Origin: an uncultured Clostridia bacterium
Lineage (GTDB): Bacteria > Bacillota > Clostridia > Christensenellales > Aristaeellaceae
Length of the DNA: 7,675 nt
Reading direction: 5' to 3'
Assembly: GCA_946042585.1 (NCBI GenBank)
Contig: CAMGDO010000034.1
Coordinates: forward strand, 1-7,675
Shown here: in pieces, positions 1 through 5,742 of the stretch
How positions within the stretch are numbered: the stretch's first letter is position 1
Layout: each line of letters starts with the position of its first letter
Position numbers and translations under genes: made by a program
The notes under the pieces: model-generated
Database searches by the model: none
Told to the model about the DNA's origin: nothing
What the model saw: only the letters and a program-made list of their open reading frames with translations

Positions 1-44
1 CACCTAAGCCTTCGTCGGCAGCGTCAGATGTGTATAAGAGACAG
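1..44 (+). other. Illumina Nextera adapter and i5 index carried into the contig end (non-genomic)
   Basis: Positions 12-25 read TCGTCGGCAGCGTC and 26-44 read AGATGTGTATAAGAGACAG. Together these are the Nextera read-1 transposase adapter, the second part being the 19-base Tn5 mosaic end. Positions 4-11 (CTAAGCCT) match, from memory, the Nextera i5 index 508, and CAC at 1-3 matches the end of the P5 oligo. Genomic sequence starts at 45. The match to the adapter is exact, so this is a library artefact and not a mobile element. Confidence 0.97.
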
Positions 45-607
45 GAGGTTTCCTTGAGCAGGGCGATGAATTCATTGGCGAGCGTGGGCAGAACGTTTTT
101 GAACGCTTGCGGCGCCACGATATAAATCATCGTCTGCAGATAATTGAAGCCCAGGCTGCGGCCCGCTTCCAGCTGTCCGTTATCAATGGAGACGATGCCG
201 CTGCGGAAAATTTCGGCTACATAGGCACCGGAATTGATACCGAAGGCTGCGATGGCAACCATTAGGTCGCTGCGGCAGGTCTTGAGGATGATGAAGTACA
301 TGATCAGCAGCTGAAGCACCACGGGCGTTCCGCGAATCACGGTCAGATACACCCGGCACACCCCGTTGAGCAGACCAAACAGGCGCTTGCCCAGCCCGGG
401 ACGCATGGTGCTGTTGGTTTTATCCCAGGTGGAGCGGATGATGGCGACCACCATGCCGATGGCTACGCCGATCAGGCAGGCGCACAGGGTGATAATCAGC
501 GTGTTTTCCAGCCCCGTCAGCATCAGCTTCCAGCGGTTCTTGGTCAGGAAATTCAGAACGAATTCGGCTTTTATTTTCAAAAACCATTCAGAGATGGCGT
601 TCAACAA
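45..607 (-). CDS. Polar amino-acid ABC transporter permease, C-terminus missing (HisM/GlnP type)
   Basis: Membrane subunit of an amino-acid importer; it forms the channel and couples to a cytosolic ATPase. I translated 187 codons. There are membrane segments near residues 34-57 and 95-110. A family motif RGTPVVLQLLIMYF lies at about 92-105, and SGAYVAEIFRSGI at about 126-138. The EAA loop that docks the ATPase starts at E148 (EAGRSLGF) and continues to APQAFKNVLP near 165-174. The reading frame ends at LLKET where the sequencing adapter begins; relatives continue about 30-50 residues further, so the truncation is artificial. The start is TTG (605-607), six bases after a GGAGG site; a second TTG at 602-604 is also possible. 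An in-register ATG does not exist upstream, because the ATG at about 622 runs into a stop. It lies 72 bases after the binding-protein gene and is likely co-transcribed with it. The substrate is not readable from this subunit. Confidence 0.93.
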
Positions 608-613
608 GGGGAA

Positions 614-618
614 CCTCC
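614..618 (-). promoter_or_regulatory. Ribosome binding site that decides the TTG start of the permease
   Basis: The minus strand reads GGAGG here, followed by TTCCCC and then TTG TTG. Spacing is six bases to the first TTG and nine to the second. No ATG or GTG in frame is better placed, so a TTG start is the best reading. Confidence 0.75.
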
Positions 619-631
619 ATTCATACGGAAG

Positions 632-657
632 GGGGAAGCAGCATGGGCCGCTTCCCC
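632..657 (-). promoter_or_regulatory. Strong intercistronic RNA hairpin between binding-protein and permease genes
   Basis: On the minus-strand transcript the arms GGGGAAGCGGC and GCTGCTTCCCC pair over 11 positions (one G-U pair) around a CCAT loop. The hairpin begins 22 bases after the binding-protein stop codon. It is not followed by a T run but by the permease leader and its GGAGG site. It is therefore better read as an RNA-stabilising or partial-termination element than as a full terminator. In other ABC operons such hairpins protect the upstream binding-protein message and give it a higher copy number than the permease; applying that here is inference. Confidence 0.75.
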
Positions 658-679
658 TCGTGTGAGTTTGTACGATACG

Positions 680-1429
680 TTACTCGGCGGAAATGTATTT
701 GTCGATGATGCTCTGCACAGTGCCGTCAGCAATCAGGTCCTGCAGCGCGGCGGTCACCTTGCCCAGCAGCTCCACGTTGTCCTTGGCAACGGCGATAGCA
801 TAATCCTCTTCAGCGTAGACGGTGTCGAGAATCACAAGGCCTTCGTTGTTGGCGACATACGCCTTGGCGGGCTCATTGTCGATGATGACGCAGTCCACCT
901 TGTTGTTCTTGAGGGCCTCCACGGCGTCCACGCCGCTGGCGAAGCGGGAAACCTTGCCCAGACCTTCGTCTTCAAAGTCCAAGCCGGCATAGATGTCGCC
1001 GGTGGTGGCCATCTGCACGCCGATGGTGGGATTGCAGGTGAACAGATCGTCAACGCAGGTGATGGAGCTGCCTTCCTTCACGATGATGACCTGAACGCCG
1101 GTGGCATAGGGGAAGGAGAAGTAAACGTTGTTCATGCGCTCGGCGGAGGCGGTCAGACCGGCCATGGCGATGTGCGCCTTGCCTTCGGAAACAGAGGCGA
1201 TGATGTTGTCAAAGGGCATATCCACCATCTGGGCGCCTTCATAGCCGAGCTTCTTGGCGATGGCGTCGGCGATCTCCCAGTCGATGCCCACGATGACTTC
1301 GCCGTCATAGTATTCATAGGGCGGGAACGTGGCCTCGGTCGCAACCAGCAGATGATCTGCCAGAGCAGCGGTAGCGGAGCAGAGCATCATGATGGACAGA
1401 ACAAGAGCGAACAGCTTTTTCATTTTCAT
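680..1429 (-). CDS. Extracytoplasmic amino-acid-binding protein of an ABC importer (SBP family 3)
   Basis: This protein captures a polar amino acid outside the membrane and delivers it to the permease encoded next. It has 249 residues, normal for the family. Residues 1-24 are a signal peptide: basic start MKMKK, hydrophobic core, then a signal peptidase I-like site A-L-A before D25. The mature part shows TEATFPPYEY (31-40), GIDWEIADAIAKKLGY (48-63), the ligand-carboxylate region GLTASAER with R98, FSFPYATG (104-111), GVQMATTGD (137-145) and D184 in VIIDNEPA, the usual amino-group contact. The family normally has GTT or GTS where this protein has ATT (141-143). Cys17 is preceded by M-M-L, which is not a lipobox. 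The start ATG at 1427-1429 follows AGGAAGG (1434-1440); a second ATG two codons later is less well supported. A strong promoter lies upstream. Substrate specificity cannot be fixed from sequence; the ARG-box-like sites upstream suggest, weakly, a basic amino acid. Confidence 0.95.
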   Translation of the reverse strand: MKMKKLFALVLSIMMLCSATAALADHLLVATEATFPPYEYYDGEVIVGIDWEIADAIAKKLGYEGAQMVDMPFDNIIASVSEGKAHIAMAGLTASAERMNNVYFSFPYATGVQVIIVKEGSSITCVDDLFTCNPTIGVQMATTGDIYAGLDFEDEGLGKVSRFASGVDAVEALKNNKVDCVIIDNEPAKAYVANNEGLVILDTVYAEEDYAIAVAKDNVELLGKVTAALQDLIADGTVQSIIDKYISAE

Positions 1430-1468
1430 ACATCCTTCCTGACAAATGATTTGGAATGCTTATTTTGT

Positions 1469-1483
1469 GTTCCCTGAAGGAAC
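1469..1483. promoter_or_regulatory. Short inverted repeat at the predicted transcription start of the amino-acid operon
   Basis: GTTCC and GGAAC arms of five bases flank a five-base centre (CTGAA). The element sits immediately downstream of the -10 box, about where transcription should start, so it could be an operator or the first hairpin of the leader RNA. The arms are short, and no regulator can be named. Confidence 0.35.
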
Positions 1484-1489
1484 GTGCCT

Positions 1490-1518
1490 ATCATACACCC
1501 GTTTATATGCATTGTCAA
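1490..1518 (-). promoter_or_regulatory. Sigma-A promoter of the amino-acid transporter operon
   Basis: On the minus strand the -35 box is TTGACA (1513-1518), the spacer is 17 bases, and the -10 box is TATGAT (1490-1495). This matches the housekeeping consensus at 11 of 12 positions with ideal spacing. The predicted start of transcription is near 1483, giving a leader of about 54 bases before the binding-protein ATG. Confidence 0.88.
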
Positions 1519-1527
1519 TAGCAAATT

Positions 1528-1556
1528 TGAATTTTTATGCAAAAATATTTTATGCA
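1528..1556. promoter_or_regulatory. ARG-box-like palindromes upstream of the amino-acid operon promoter
   Basis: Positions 1528-1541 read TGAATTTTTATGCA, which differs at one of 14 positions from the ArgR/AhrC core TGAAT-N4-ATTCA. Positions 1538-1556 form an overlapping 19-base near-palindrome with TGCA ends (TGCAAAAA and TTTTATGCA arms). They lie 10-38 bases upstream of the -35 box. This fits an ArgR-family site, and ArgR commonly controls arginine and ornithine transport. The tract is very A/T rich, so a plain UP element or chance similarity remains possible. Confidence 0.4.
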
Positions 1557-1620
1557 GATGCATCGGGGTGAAAAATAGAGGAATCCGCAGCAAATCCCCT
1601 GATTCTGCGCAAAGTAATGC

Positions 1621-1651
1621 AGAAAAGCGCCTTCCGGAAAGCGGAAGGCGC
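1621..1651 (-). terminator. Rho-independent terminator of the CDF-LCP operon
   Basis: On the minus strand a perfect 10-base-pair stem (GCGCCTTCCG with CGGAAGGCGC) closes a five-base loop and is followed by TTTTCT. It starts 27 bases after the LCP stop codon. It separates this operon from the promoter of the next minus-strand gene. The T run is short, but the stem is strong. Confidence 0.82.
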
Positions 1652-1677
1652 GGAGATTGCATATCAGGCGCGGATGC

Positions 1678-2649
1678 TTATTCATACAGAAATGTGTGAA
1701 TATCCGCCTGACACTTTTCCAGCTTGGGCACGATGAAGTAGGTCTGGTTGATCATCCGGCTCTGATAGGCGCCGTTGGCGGGAATGCGCAATGTGGAAAC
1801 CTGTACCTCGTCAAAGGCAAGGACATTGCCAAGCAGCGCGGCGGCGCGCGCCAGCGTGACATTGGTATCCACACGACCGATATAGACGGTGACCAGGCTC
1901 GTCAGATCTGCCAGATTCAGCGTGCACAGCTGCTCATAGATGGCCAGAATGACCCTTTGCTGGCGTTCGACGCGGACGAAATCGCTGTCCAGCTTGCGGA
2001 TACGCGCATAGGACATGGTCTGCAGCCCGCTGAGCCGCTGCGTGCCGGCAGCTTCAAGCCGACCGGTTTTGGACGGCACGCCGCGCTGGGTGTTGTAGTA
2101 TTCCAGAATACCGTTCAGCTTGGGCAGCTCATCCTTGCTGACCGTCAGCGTTACGCCTCCGATGGCGTCCACCAGATCCACCATCAGCGCATAATTGACG
2201 GCCACATAGCCATCCACCTGCACGCCGAAATTTTTGCTGAGCGTGTCCATGAGCAGCTCGGCGCCGCCATAGGCATAGGCGGCATTGAGCTTATTGTGCC
2301 CGTGACCGGGAATGGTCACATAGGTATCGCGCATGAAGGACAGCAGCTTCAGCATGCCCGTTCGCGCATTGAAGGAGGCAAGCAGCATGGTGTCGCTGCG
2401 GCCGGAGAGCGCGTCGCCGGGATTGTCGATACCCAGCAGCAGCAGATTGAAAATGCCCGTCTTGCCGGCTGCGGGCTCCTCGTAATCATCGGGCAGCACC
2501 AGAAACTCGGCGTCGGCGTTTTCACTCTGATACAGCTCCCACAATAGCGCGGTGAGCTCTTCCTCTGTCAGTTCCAGCGCCTCCTCGCCCCATGCGATGC
2601 AGGGCAGCATCAGCAGGGCAAGCAGCACACACAGAAGCTTTTTATACAT
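1678..2649 (-). CDS. LytR-CpsA-Psr (LCP) family cell-wall phosphotransferase
   Basis: LCP proteins transfer lipid-linked anionic polymers such as teichoic acids or capsule onto peptidoglycan outside the membrane, using a divalent metal. The protein has 323 residues from the ATG at 2647-2649. An N-terminal hydrophobic stretch (about 5-18) and A-W-G before E22 look like a signal peptide. An acidic linker runs to about 63. The LCP domain follows: LLLLGID (69-75), RSDTMLL (84-90), the RDTYVTIPG motif (107-115), KLNAAYAYGG (120-129), DAIGGV (161-166) and YARIRKLDSDF...RVERQQR (214-232). The arginines and aspartates that bind the lipid pyrophosphate are all present. The frame opens further upstream at a TTG (2668-2670), but the AAGGA site at 2661-2665 lies after that TTG, so the ATG is preferred. 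It overlaps the CDF gene end by eight bases, suggesting translational coupling. Which polymer it attaches is unknown. Confidence 0.93.
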   Translation of the reverse strand: MYKKLLCVLLALLMLPCIAWGEEALELTEEELTALLWELYQSENADAEFLVLPDDYEEPAAGKTGIFNLLLLGIDNPGDALSGRSDTMLLASFNARTGMLKLLSFMRDTYVTIPGHGHNKLNAAYAYGGAELLMDTLSKNFGVQVDGYVAVNYALMVDLVDAIGGVTLTVSKDELPKLNGILEYYNTQRGVPSKTGRLEAAGTQRLSGLQTMSYARIRKLDSDFVRVERQQRVILAIYEQLCTLNLADLTSLVTVYIGRVDTNVTLARAAALLGNVLAFDEVQVSTLRIPANGAYQSRMINQTYFIVPKLEKCQADIHTFLYE

Positions 2650-3817
2650 GATAATAATAATCCTTATCAAAATGTATTACACAGTGATAGCGCTGATCCA
2701 GTCCGCGGGCGATGGCGACCAGCTCTGACGCCAGCTGCTCCGCGTTGGGATAGGAAGGAGGCAGCACCACGTCAAAGATCAGATTGATCTGGTTTTCTCC
2801 CGGCACGGTGCGGAAATCATGCATGAGCAGCGGAGGATTGTGGGCAGACAGGTATTCGCGCAGCACGGAGTGAACGGTGCTGGCCTGCTCGTCGGGCTCC
2901 GCTACGGGGTCCATATGCACGCACAGCGGCACATGCAGCGTGTCAAATACCTCGCGCTCCATCTGGTCAATGACCTCGTGCATGGCCACAAGGTTACCGT
3001 CTGCGGGCACCTCCACATGGATGGAGGCCATGCAGCGGCCGGGGCCGTAGTCATGCATCACAAAATCATGGATGTCGCTCACATAGGGGTAGGATTTGAC
3101 GCAGGCGATGATTTTGTCGCCCAGTTCCTTGTCCGGCTTGCCGCCCAGCAGGCGTGTGACGGTGTCCGACAGCACGTCAAAGCCTGCCTTGAGAACCAGC
3201 AAGGACACCAGCACGCCGATATAGCCGTCAATATTCCACTGGAAGAAATGCGAGATCAGCATGCTGATAATGACTGCGGAGGTGGCCAGACAGTCATTGA
3301 GCGAATCCCTGGCGGCGGCCAGCAGGGTGTTGTTGTGAATGGGCTTGCCGATGCAGGTATAAGCGCGATACAGCCAGACCTTGGCCAGAATGCTCACGCC
3401 CATCAGCCCCAGCGACAGCCAGGAAAAGAGCATTTCCTGCGGATGCAGGATGCTCTGAATGCCCGATTTGAGCAGCTCAAAGCCCATCAGCAGGATGAGC
3501 AGCCCCACGCCCAGCTCACCCAGATACTCCATGCGGCCAAATCCGAAGGGGTTTTTGGAGGTTTCGCGGCGGCCTGACAGGCGCACGGACAAAAGCGACA
3601 TGATGCTGCCGCCCGCGTCCGAAATGTTGTTGACAGCGTCCGCCGTGGCGGCTACGCTGCCGGTGAGCATGCCCACAACAAACTTGACGGCGGCCAGCAG
3701 CAGGTTGACCGCAATGCCCGTGACCGAGCCTGCCGTGCCCCAGGCGGAGCGATGGGCGGAATCATCCGGGTATTCCCTGCTGTCGATGGCCTTTTGCAGT
3801 ATGCGGTAGTATAACAC
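2642..3817 (-). CDS. Cation diffusion facilitator (CDF) family metal exporter, probably manganese type
   Basis: CDF proteins are dimeric proton-coupled exporters of divalent metal ions in the cytoplasmic membrane. The protein has 391 residues. Six membrane segments are seen near 30-50, 54-80, 99-118, 133-152, 172-190 and 197-216. The transport-site residues are N63-x3-D67 in segment 2 and D171-x3-D175 in segment 5. Zinc members usually carry histidine or aspartate in place of N63 and histidine in place of D171; N/DxxxD pairs are associated with manganese members such as pneumococcal MntE. The loop PFGFGRMEY (90-98) is a family signature. The cytosolic domain (about 230-303) contains HDYGPGR and SIHVEVP. 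A further 85-residue tail (307-391) carries HDFRTVPG and NLIFDVVLP, making it longer than the usual 280-320 residues; such long forms occur in Clostridia. The start is GTG at 3815-3817, nine bases after AGAGG. It is the first gene of an operon with the LCP gene. The metal assignment is inference. Confidence 0.93.
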   Translation of the reverse strand: MLYYRILQKAIDSREYPDDSAHRSAWGTAGSVTGIAVNLLLAAVKFVVGMLTGSVAATADAVNNISDAGGSIMSLLSVRLSGRRETSKNPFGFGRMEYLGELGVGLLILLMGFELLKSGIQSILHPQEMLFSWLSLGLMGVSILAKVWLYRAYTCIGKPIHNNTLLAAARDSLNDCLATSAVIISMLISHFFQWNIDGYIGVLVSLLVLKAGFDVLSDTVTRLLGGKPDKELGDKIIACVKSYPYVSDIHDFVMHDYGPGRCMASIHVEVPADGNLVAMHEVIDQMEREVFDTLHVPLCVHMDPVAEPDEQASTVHSVLREYLSAHNPPLLMHDFRTVPGENQINLIFDVVLPPSYPNAEQLASELVAIARGLDQRYHCVIHFDKDYYYHV

Positions 3818-3863
3818 AATCAGTCGCCTCTTTAATCGTTTTTTTCAATGGGTACAACAAAAT

Positions 3864-3893
3864 ATTATAGCACAATACGGCCTGATATGCCAT
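3864..3893 (-). promoter_or_regulatory. Promoter of the CDF-LCP operon (extended -10)
   Basis: The minus strand has TGCTATAAT, a perfect -10 box (3864-3869) with the extended TG motif at 3870-3872. The -35 candidate ATGGCA (3888-3893) matches four of six consensus bases with an 18-base spacer. Transcription would start near 3857, about 40 bases before the GTG start. Confidence 0.7.
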
Positions 3894-3923
3894 AAAAAAC
3901 TTGTAAAAAGCGGGGATTCGCCT

Positions 3924-3951
3924 TTGATTTGGTATGATCTTGTGGTATAAT
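3924..3951 (+). promoter_or_regulatory. Promoter of the ABC exporter operon (extended -10)
   Basis: The -10 box TATAAT (3946-3951) is perfect and preceded by TGG, an extended -10. The -35 candidate TTGATT (3924-3929) matches four of six bases with a 16-base spacer. Transcription would start near 3958. The leader of about 48 bases is too short to hold a leader-peptide attenuator of the kind described upstream of Bacillus bmrCD. Confidence 0.75.
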
Positions 3952-3965
3952 ATCCTGGTTATACC
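3944..3965. promoter_or_regulatory. Operator-like inverted repeat over the ABC exporter promoter
   Basis: GGTATAA (3944-3950) and TTATACC (3959-3965) are perfect seven-base arms separated by eight bases. The repeat covers the -10 box and the expected transcription start, the classic position for a repressor. A related direct copy, GGTATGAT, lies at 3931-3938, 13 bases upstream of GGTATAAT. No regulator gene is in the window, so the binding protein is unknown. Confidence 0.5.
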
Positions 3966-4005
3966 GGAAAAAGTGTAATGAGCACGGAAAAGACGGGGGA
4001 GAGGC

Positions 4006-5742
4006 ATGAGAAAACTGCTGAAATACTTGAAGGAATACCGCCGGGAGAGCATTCTGGGGCCGCTGTTCAAGCTGCTGGAGGCATCGCTGGAGCTGCTGGT
4101 GCCGCTGGTGGTGGCGGCGGTGATCGACCGGGGCATTCTCGCGCCGGGCGGCGGAGACCGCGGATATATCGTGCGCATGTGCCTTTTGCTGGTGGCGCTG
4201 GGGCTGATCGGGCTTGTGTTTTCCATTACAGCGCAGTATTTTGCCGCCAAAGCGTCGGTGGGCTTTGTAAAAAAGCTGCGGCATGCGCTGTTTTGCCATA
4301 TGCAGGGCTTTTCCTATCAGACGCTGGACAGCGTGGGAACCAACACGCTGATGACGCGGATGACCTCGGATATGAATCAGGTGCAGACGGGACTGAACCT
4401 GACGCTGCGATTGCTGCTGCGCTCTCCCTTTGTGGTGTTTGGCGCCATGATCATGGCCTTTACGGTGGACGCGCGGGCGGCGCTGTGGTTTGCGGCGGCG
4501 ATTCCGCTTTTGTCCATCGTGGTTTTCGGCATTATGCTGGTGAGCATGCCGCTGTATAAGAAGGTGCAGGGGCTGCTGGATAGGGTGCTGGGCATCACGC
4601 GCGAAAACCTGACCGGTGTGCGCGTCATCCGCGCCTTCGGCAAGGAAGAAGCAGAAACGGCGGCATTTGATGAAAAGAACGACGCGCTGCTTGCCATGCA
4701 GAAGCATGTGGGGCATATTTCCGCGCTGATGAATCCCGTGACCTATGTGATTATCAATCTCGCCATCCTGGCGCTGATTCATACCGGCGCCATCCGTGTG
4801 GAGGCGGGCATTATCACGCAGGGCGCGGTGGTTGCGCTGTATAACTATATGTCCCAGATTCTGGTGGAGCTGATCAAGCTGGCCAATCTGATTATCAACA
4901 TCACCAAATCCATTGCCTGCGCCAACCGCATTCAGAGCGTGCTGGAGATTCCCTCGGGCGAAACGGTAAAAAAGGACTGCGTCCGGCATGATTCCCCCTA
5001 TCGCGTGGAATTTATCCATGCAGGCATTCAATATGGCGGCGCGGGCGAAGAATCGCTCAGCGATGTGAGCTTTGCCGTGCGTCCCGGTGAAACGGTGGGC
5101 GTGATTGGCGGAACGGGCTCGGGCAAATCCACGCTGGTCAATCTGATTCCGCGCTTTTATGACGTGACGCAGGGTGAGGTGCGCGTGGACGGCATGGATG
5201 TGCGCGGCATGGAGAGCGGGCAGCTGCGCGCGCGCATCGGCGTGGTGCCGCAAAAGGCGGTGCTGTTCAAGGGCACCATCCGCGAAAACCTGCTCTGGGG
5301 CAATGAAAGCGCCACGGATGAGGAGCTGATGCAGGCGGTGAAGATCGCTCAGGCTTCGGATGTGATCGCCGCCAAGGAGGGCGGGCTGGACGCCATGGTC
5401 GAGCAGGGCGGACGCAATCTCTCCGGCGGACAGCGCCAGCGGCTCACCATTGCCCGCGCGCTGGTGCGCAAGCCGGAGATTCTGATTCTGGATGACAGCT
5501 CCTCCGCGCTGGACTTTGCCACGGATGCTGCGCTGCGCCGGGCGCTCAAGGAGATGGAGGGGGACACCACGGTGTTCATCGTTTCCCAGCGCACAAGCTC
5601 CATTCAGCATGCAGATCATATTATTGTGCTGGACGACGGCGCGGTGGCGGGCCTGGGCACGCATGACGAGCTGCTCAAGACGTGCGAGGTTTACCGGGAA
5701 ATCTACGAATCCCAGTTCCGAAAGGAGGCGGCGCAGGCATGA
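4006..5742 (+). CDS. Heterodimeric ABC exporter, half-transporter with degenerate ATP-site residues (BmrC/LmrC-like)
   Basis: A type IV ABC exporter half: one six-helix membrane domain (about 1-305) fused to an ATPase (about 333-578); 578 residues is normal. The ATPase shows an A-loop tyrosine Y343, Walker A GGTGSGKST (368-376), Q-loop Q416, a canonical signature LSGGQ (472-476), Walker B ILILD (492-496) and D-loop SALD (500-503). Two catalytic residues are substituted: the Walker B glutamate is D497, and the H-loop histidine is Q528 (VSQRTSS). This pattern marks the subunit that supplies the degenerate site in heterodimers such as TM287/288, LmrCD and BmrCD. The ATG at 4006 follows GGGGGAGAGG closely; an ATG at 3978 is out of frame. 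Its stop overlaps the start of the next gene as ATGA, supporting fixed stoichiometry. The substrate is unknown; multidrug, lipid and peptide export are all possible. Confidence 0.95.
   Translation: MRKLLKYLKEYRRESILGPLFKLLEASLELLVPLVVAAVIDRGILAPGGGDRGYIVRMCLLLVALGLIGLVFSITAQYFAAKASVGFVKKLRHALFCHMQGFSYQTLDSVGTNTLMTRMTSDMNQVQTGLNLTLRLLLRSPFVVFGAMIMAFTVDARAALWFAAAIPLLSIVVFGIMLVSMPLYKKVQGLLDRVLGITRENLTGVRVIRAFGKEEAETAAFDEKNDALLAMQKHVGHISALMNPVTYVIINLAILALIHTGAIRVEAGIITQGAVVALYNYMSQILVELIKLANLIINITKSIACANRIQSVLEIPSGETVKKDCVRHDSPYRVEFIHAGIQYGGAGEESLSDVSFAVRPGETVGVIGGTGSGKSTLVNLIPRFYDVTQGEVRVDGMDVRGMESGQLRARIGVVPQKAVLFKGTIRENLLWGNESATDEELMQAVKIAQASDVIAAKEGGLDAMVEQGGRNLSGGQRQRLTIARALVRKPEILILDDSSSALDFATDAALRRALKEMEGDTTVFIVSQRTSSIQHADHIIVLDDGAVAGLGTHDELLKTCEVYREIYESQFRKEAAQA
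5722..5728 (+). promoter_or_regulatory. Ribosome binding site that fixes the start of the second ABC subunit
   Basis: AAGGAGG lies inside the end of the first ABC gene, ten bases before the ATG at 5739. The frame stays open further upstream to an ATG at 5682, but that would overlap the first gene by 61 bases and add 19 residues with no family resemblance, so 5739 is the better start. Confidence 0.85.

Noticed and set aside
26..44. Tn5 mosaic end as evidence of a transposon insertion in the permease gene
   Set aside because: It is joined exactly to the Nextera adapter and an index-like octamer, so it comes from library preparation.
632..657. Intercistronic hairpin read as a full Rho-independent terminator
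   Set aside because: No T run follows on the transcribed strand, and the downstream permease gene has no visible promoter of its own.
662..1477. A 271-codon plus-strand frame opposite the binding-protein gene
   Set aside because: Its low-complexity Gly/His/Asp/Val composition is typical of an antisense shadow, and the minus-strand protein is an unambiguous family member with promoter and ribosome binding site.
1565..1620. Possible repeat or small RNA between the LCP terminator and the amino-acid operon promoter
   Set aside because: Only short, imperfect repeats (GAATC and GATTC) are visible, with no promoter or terminator pair of their own.
1657..2547. A 296-codon plus-strand frame opposite the LCP gene
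   Set aside because: It is antisense to a gene with all LCP motifs and has no recognisable domain or good ribosome binding site.
3978..4559. A 193-codon plus-strand frame starting 28 bases before the first ABC gene, considered as a leader gene
   Set aside because: It is the ABC coding sequence read in another frame, its start has only a weak purine stretch, and the encoded sequence is Ala/Gly/Arg-rich with no family match.
5682..5738. A 19-residue N-terminal extension of the second ABC subunit
   Set aside because: It would overlap the preceding gene by 61 bases, whereas the ATG at 5739 has AAGGAGG at good spacing and forms a typical ATGA junction.
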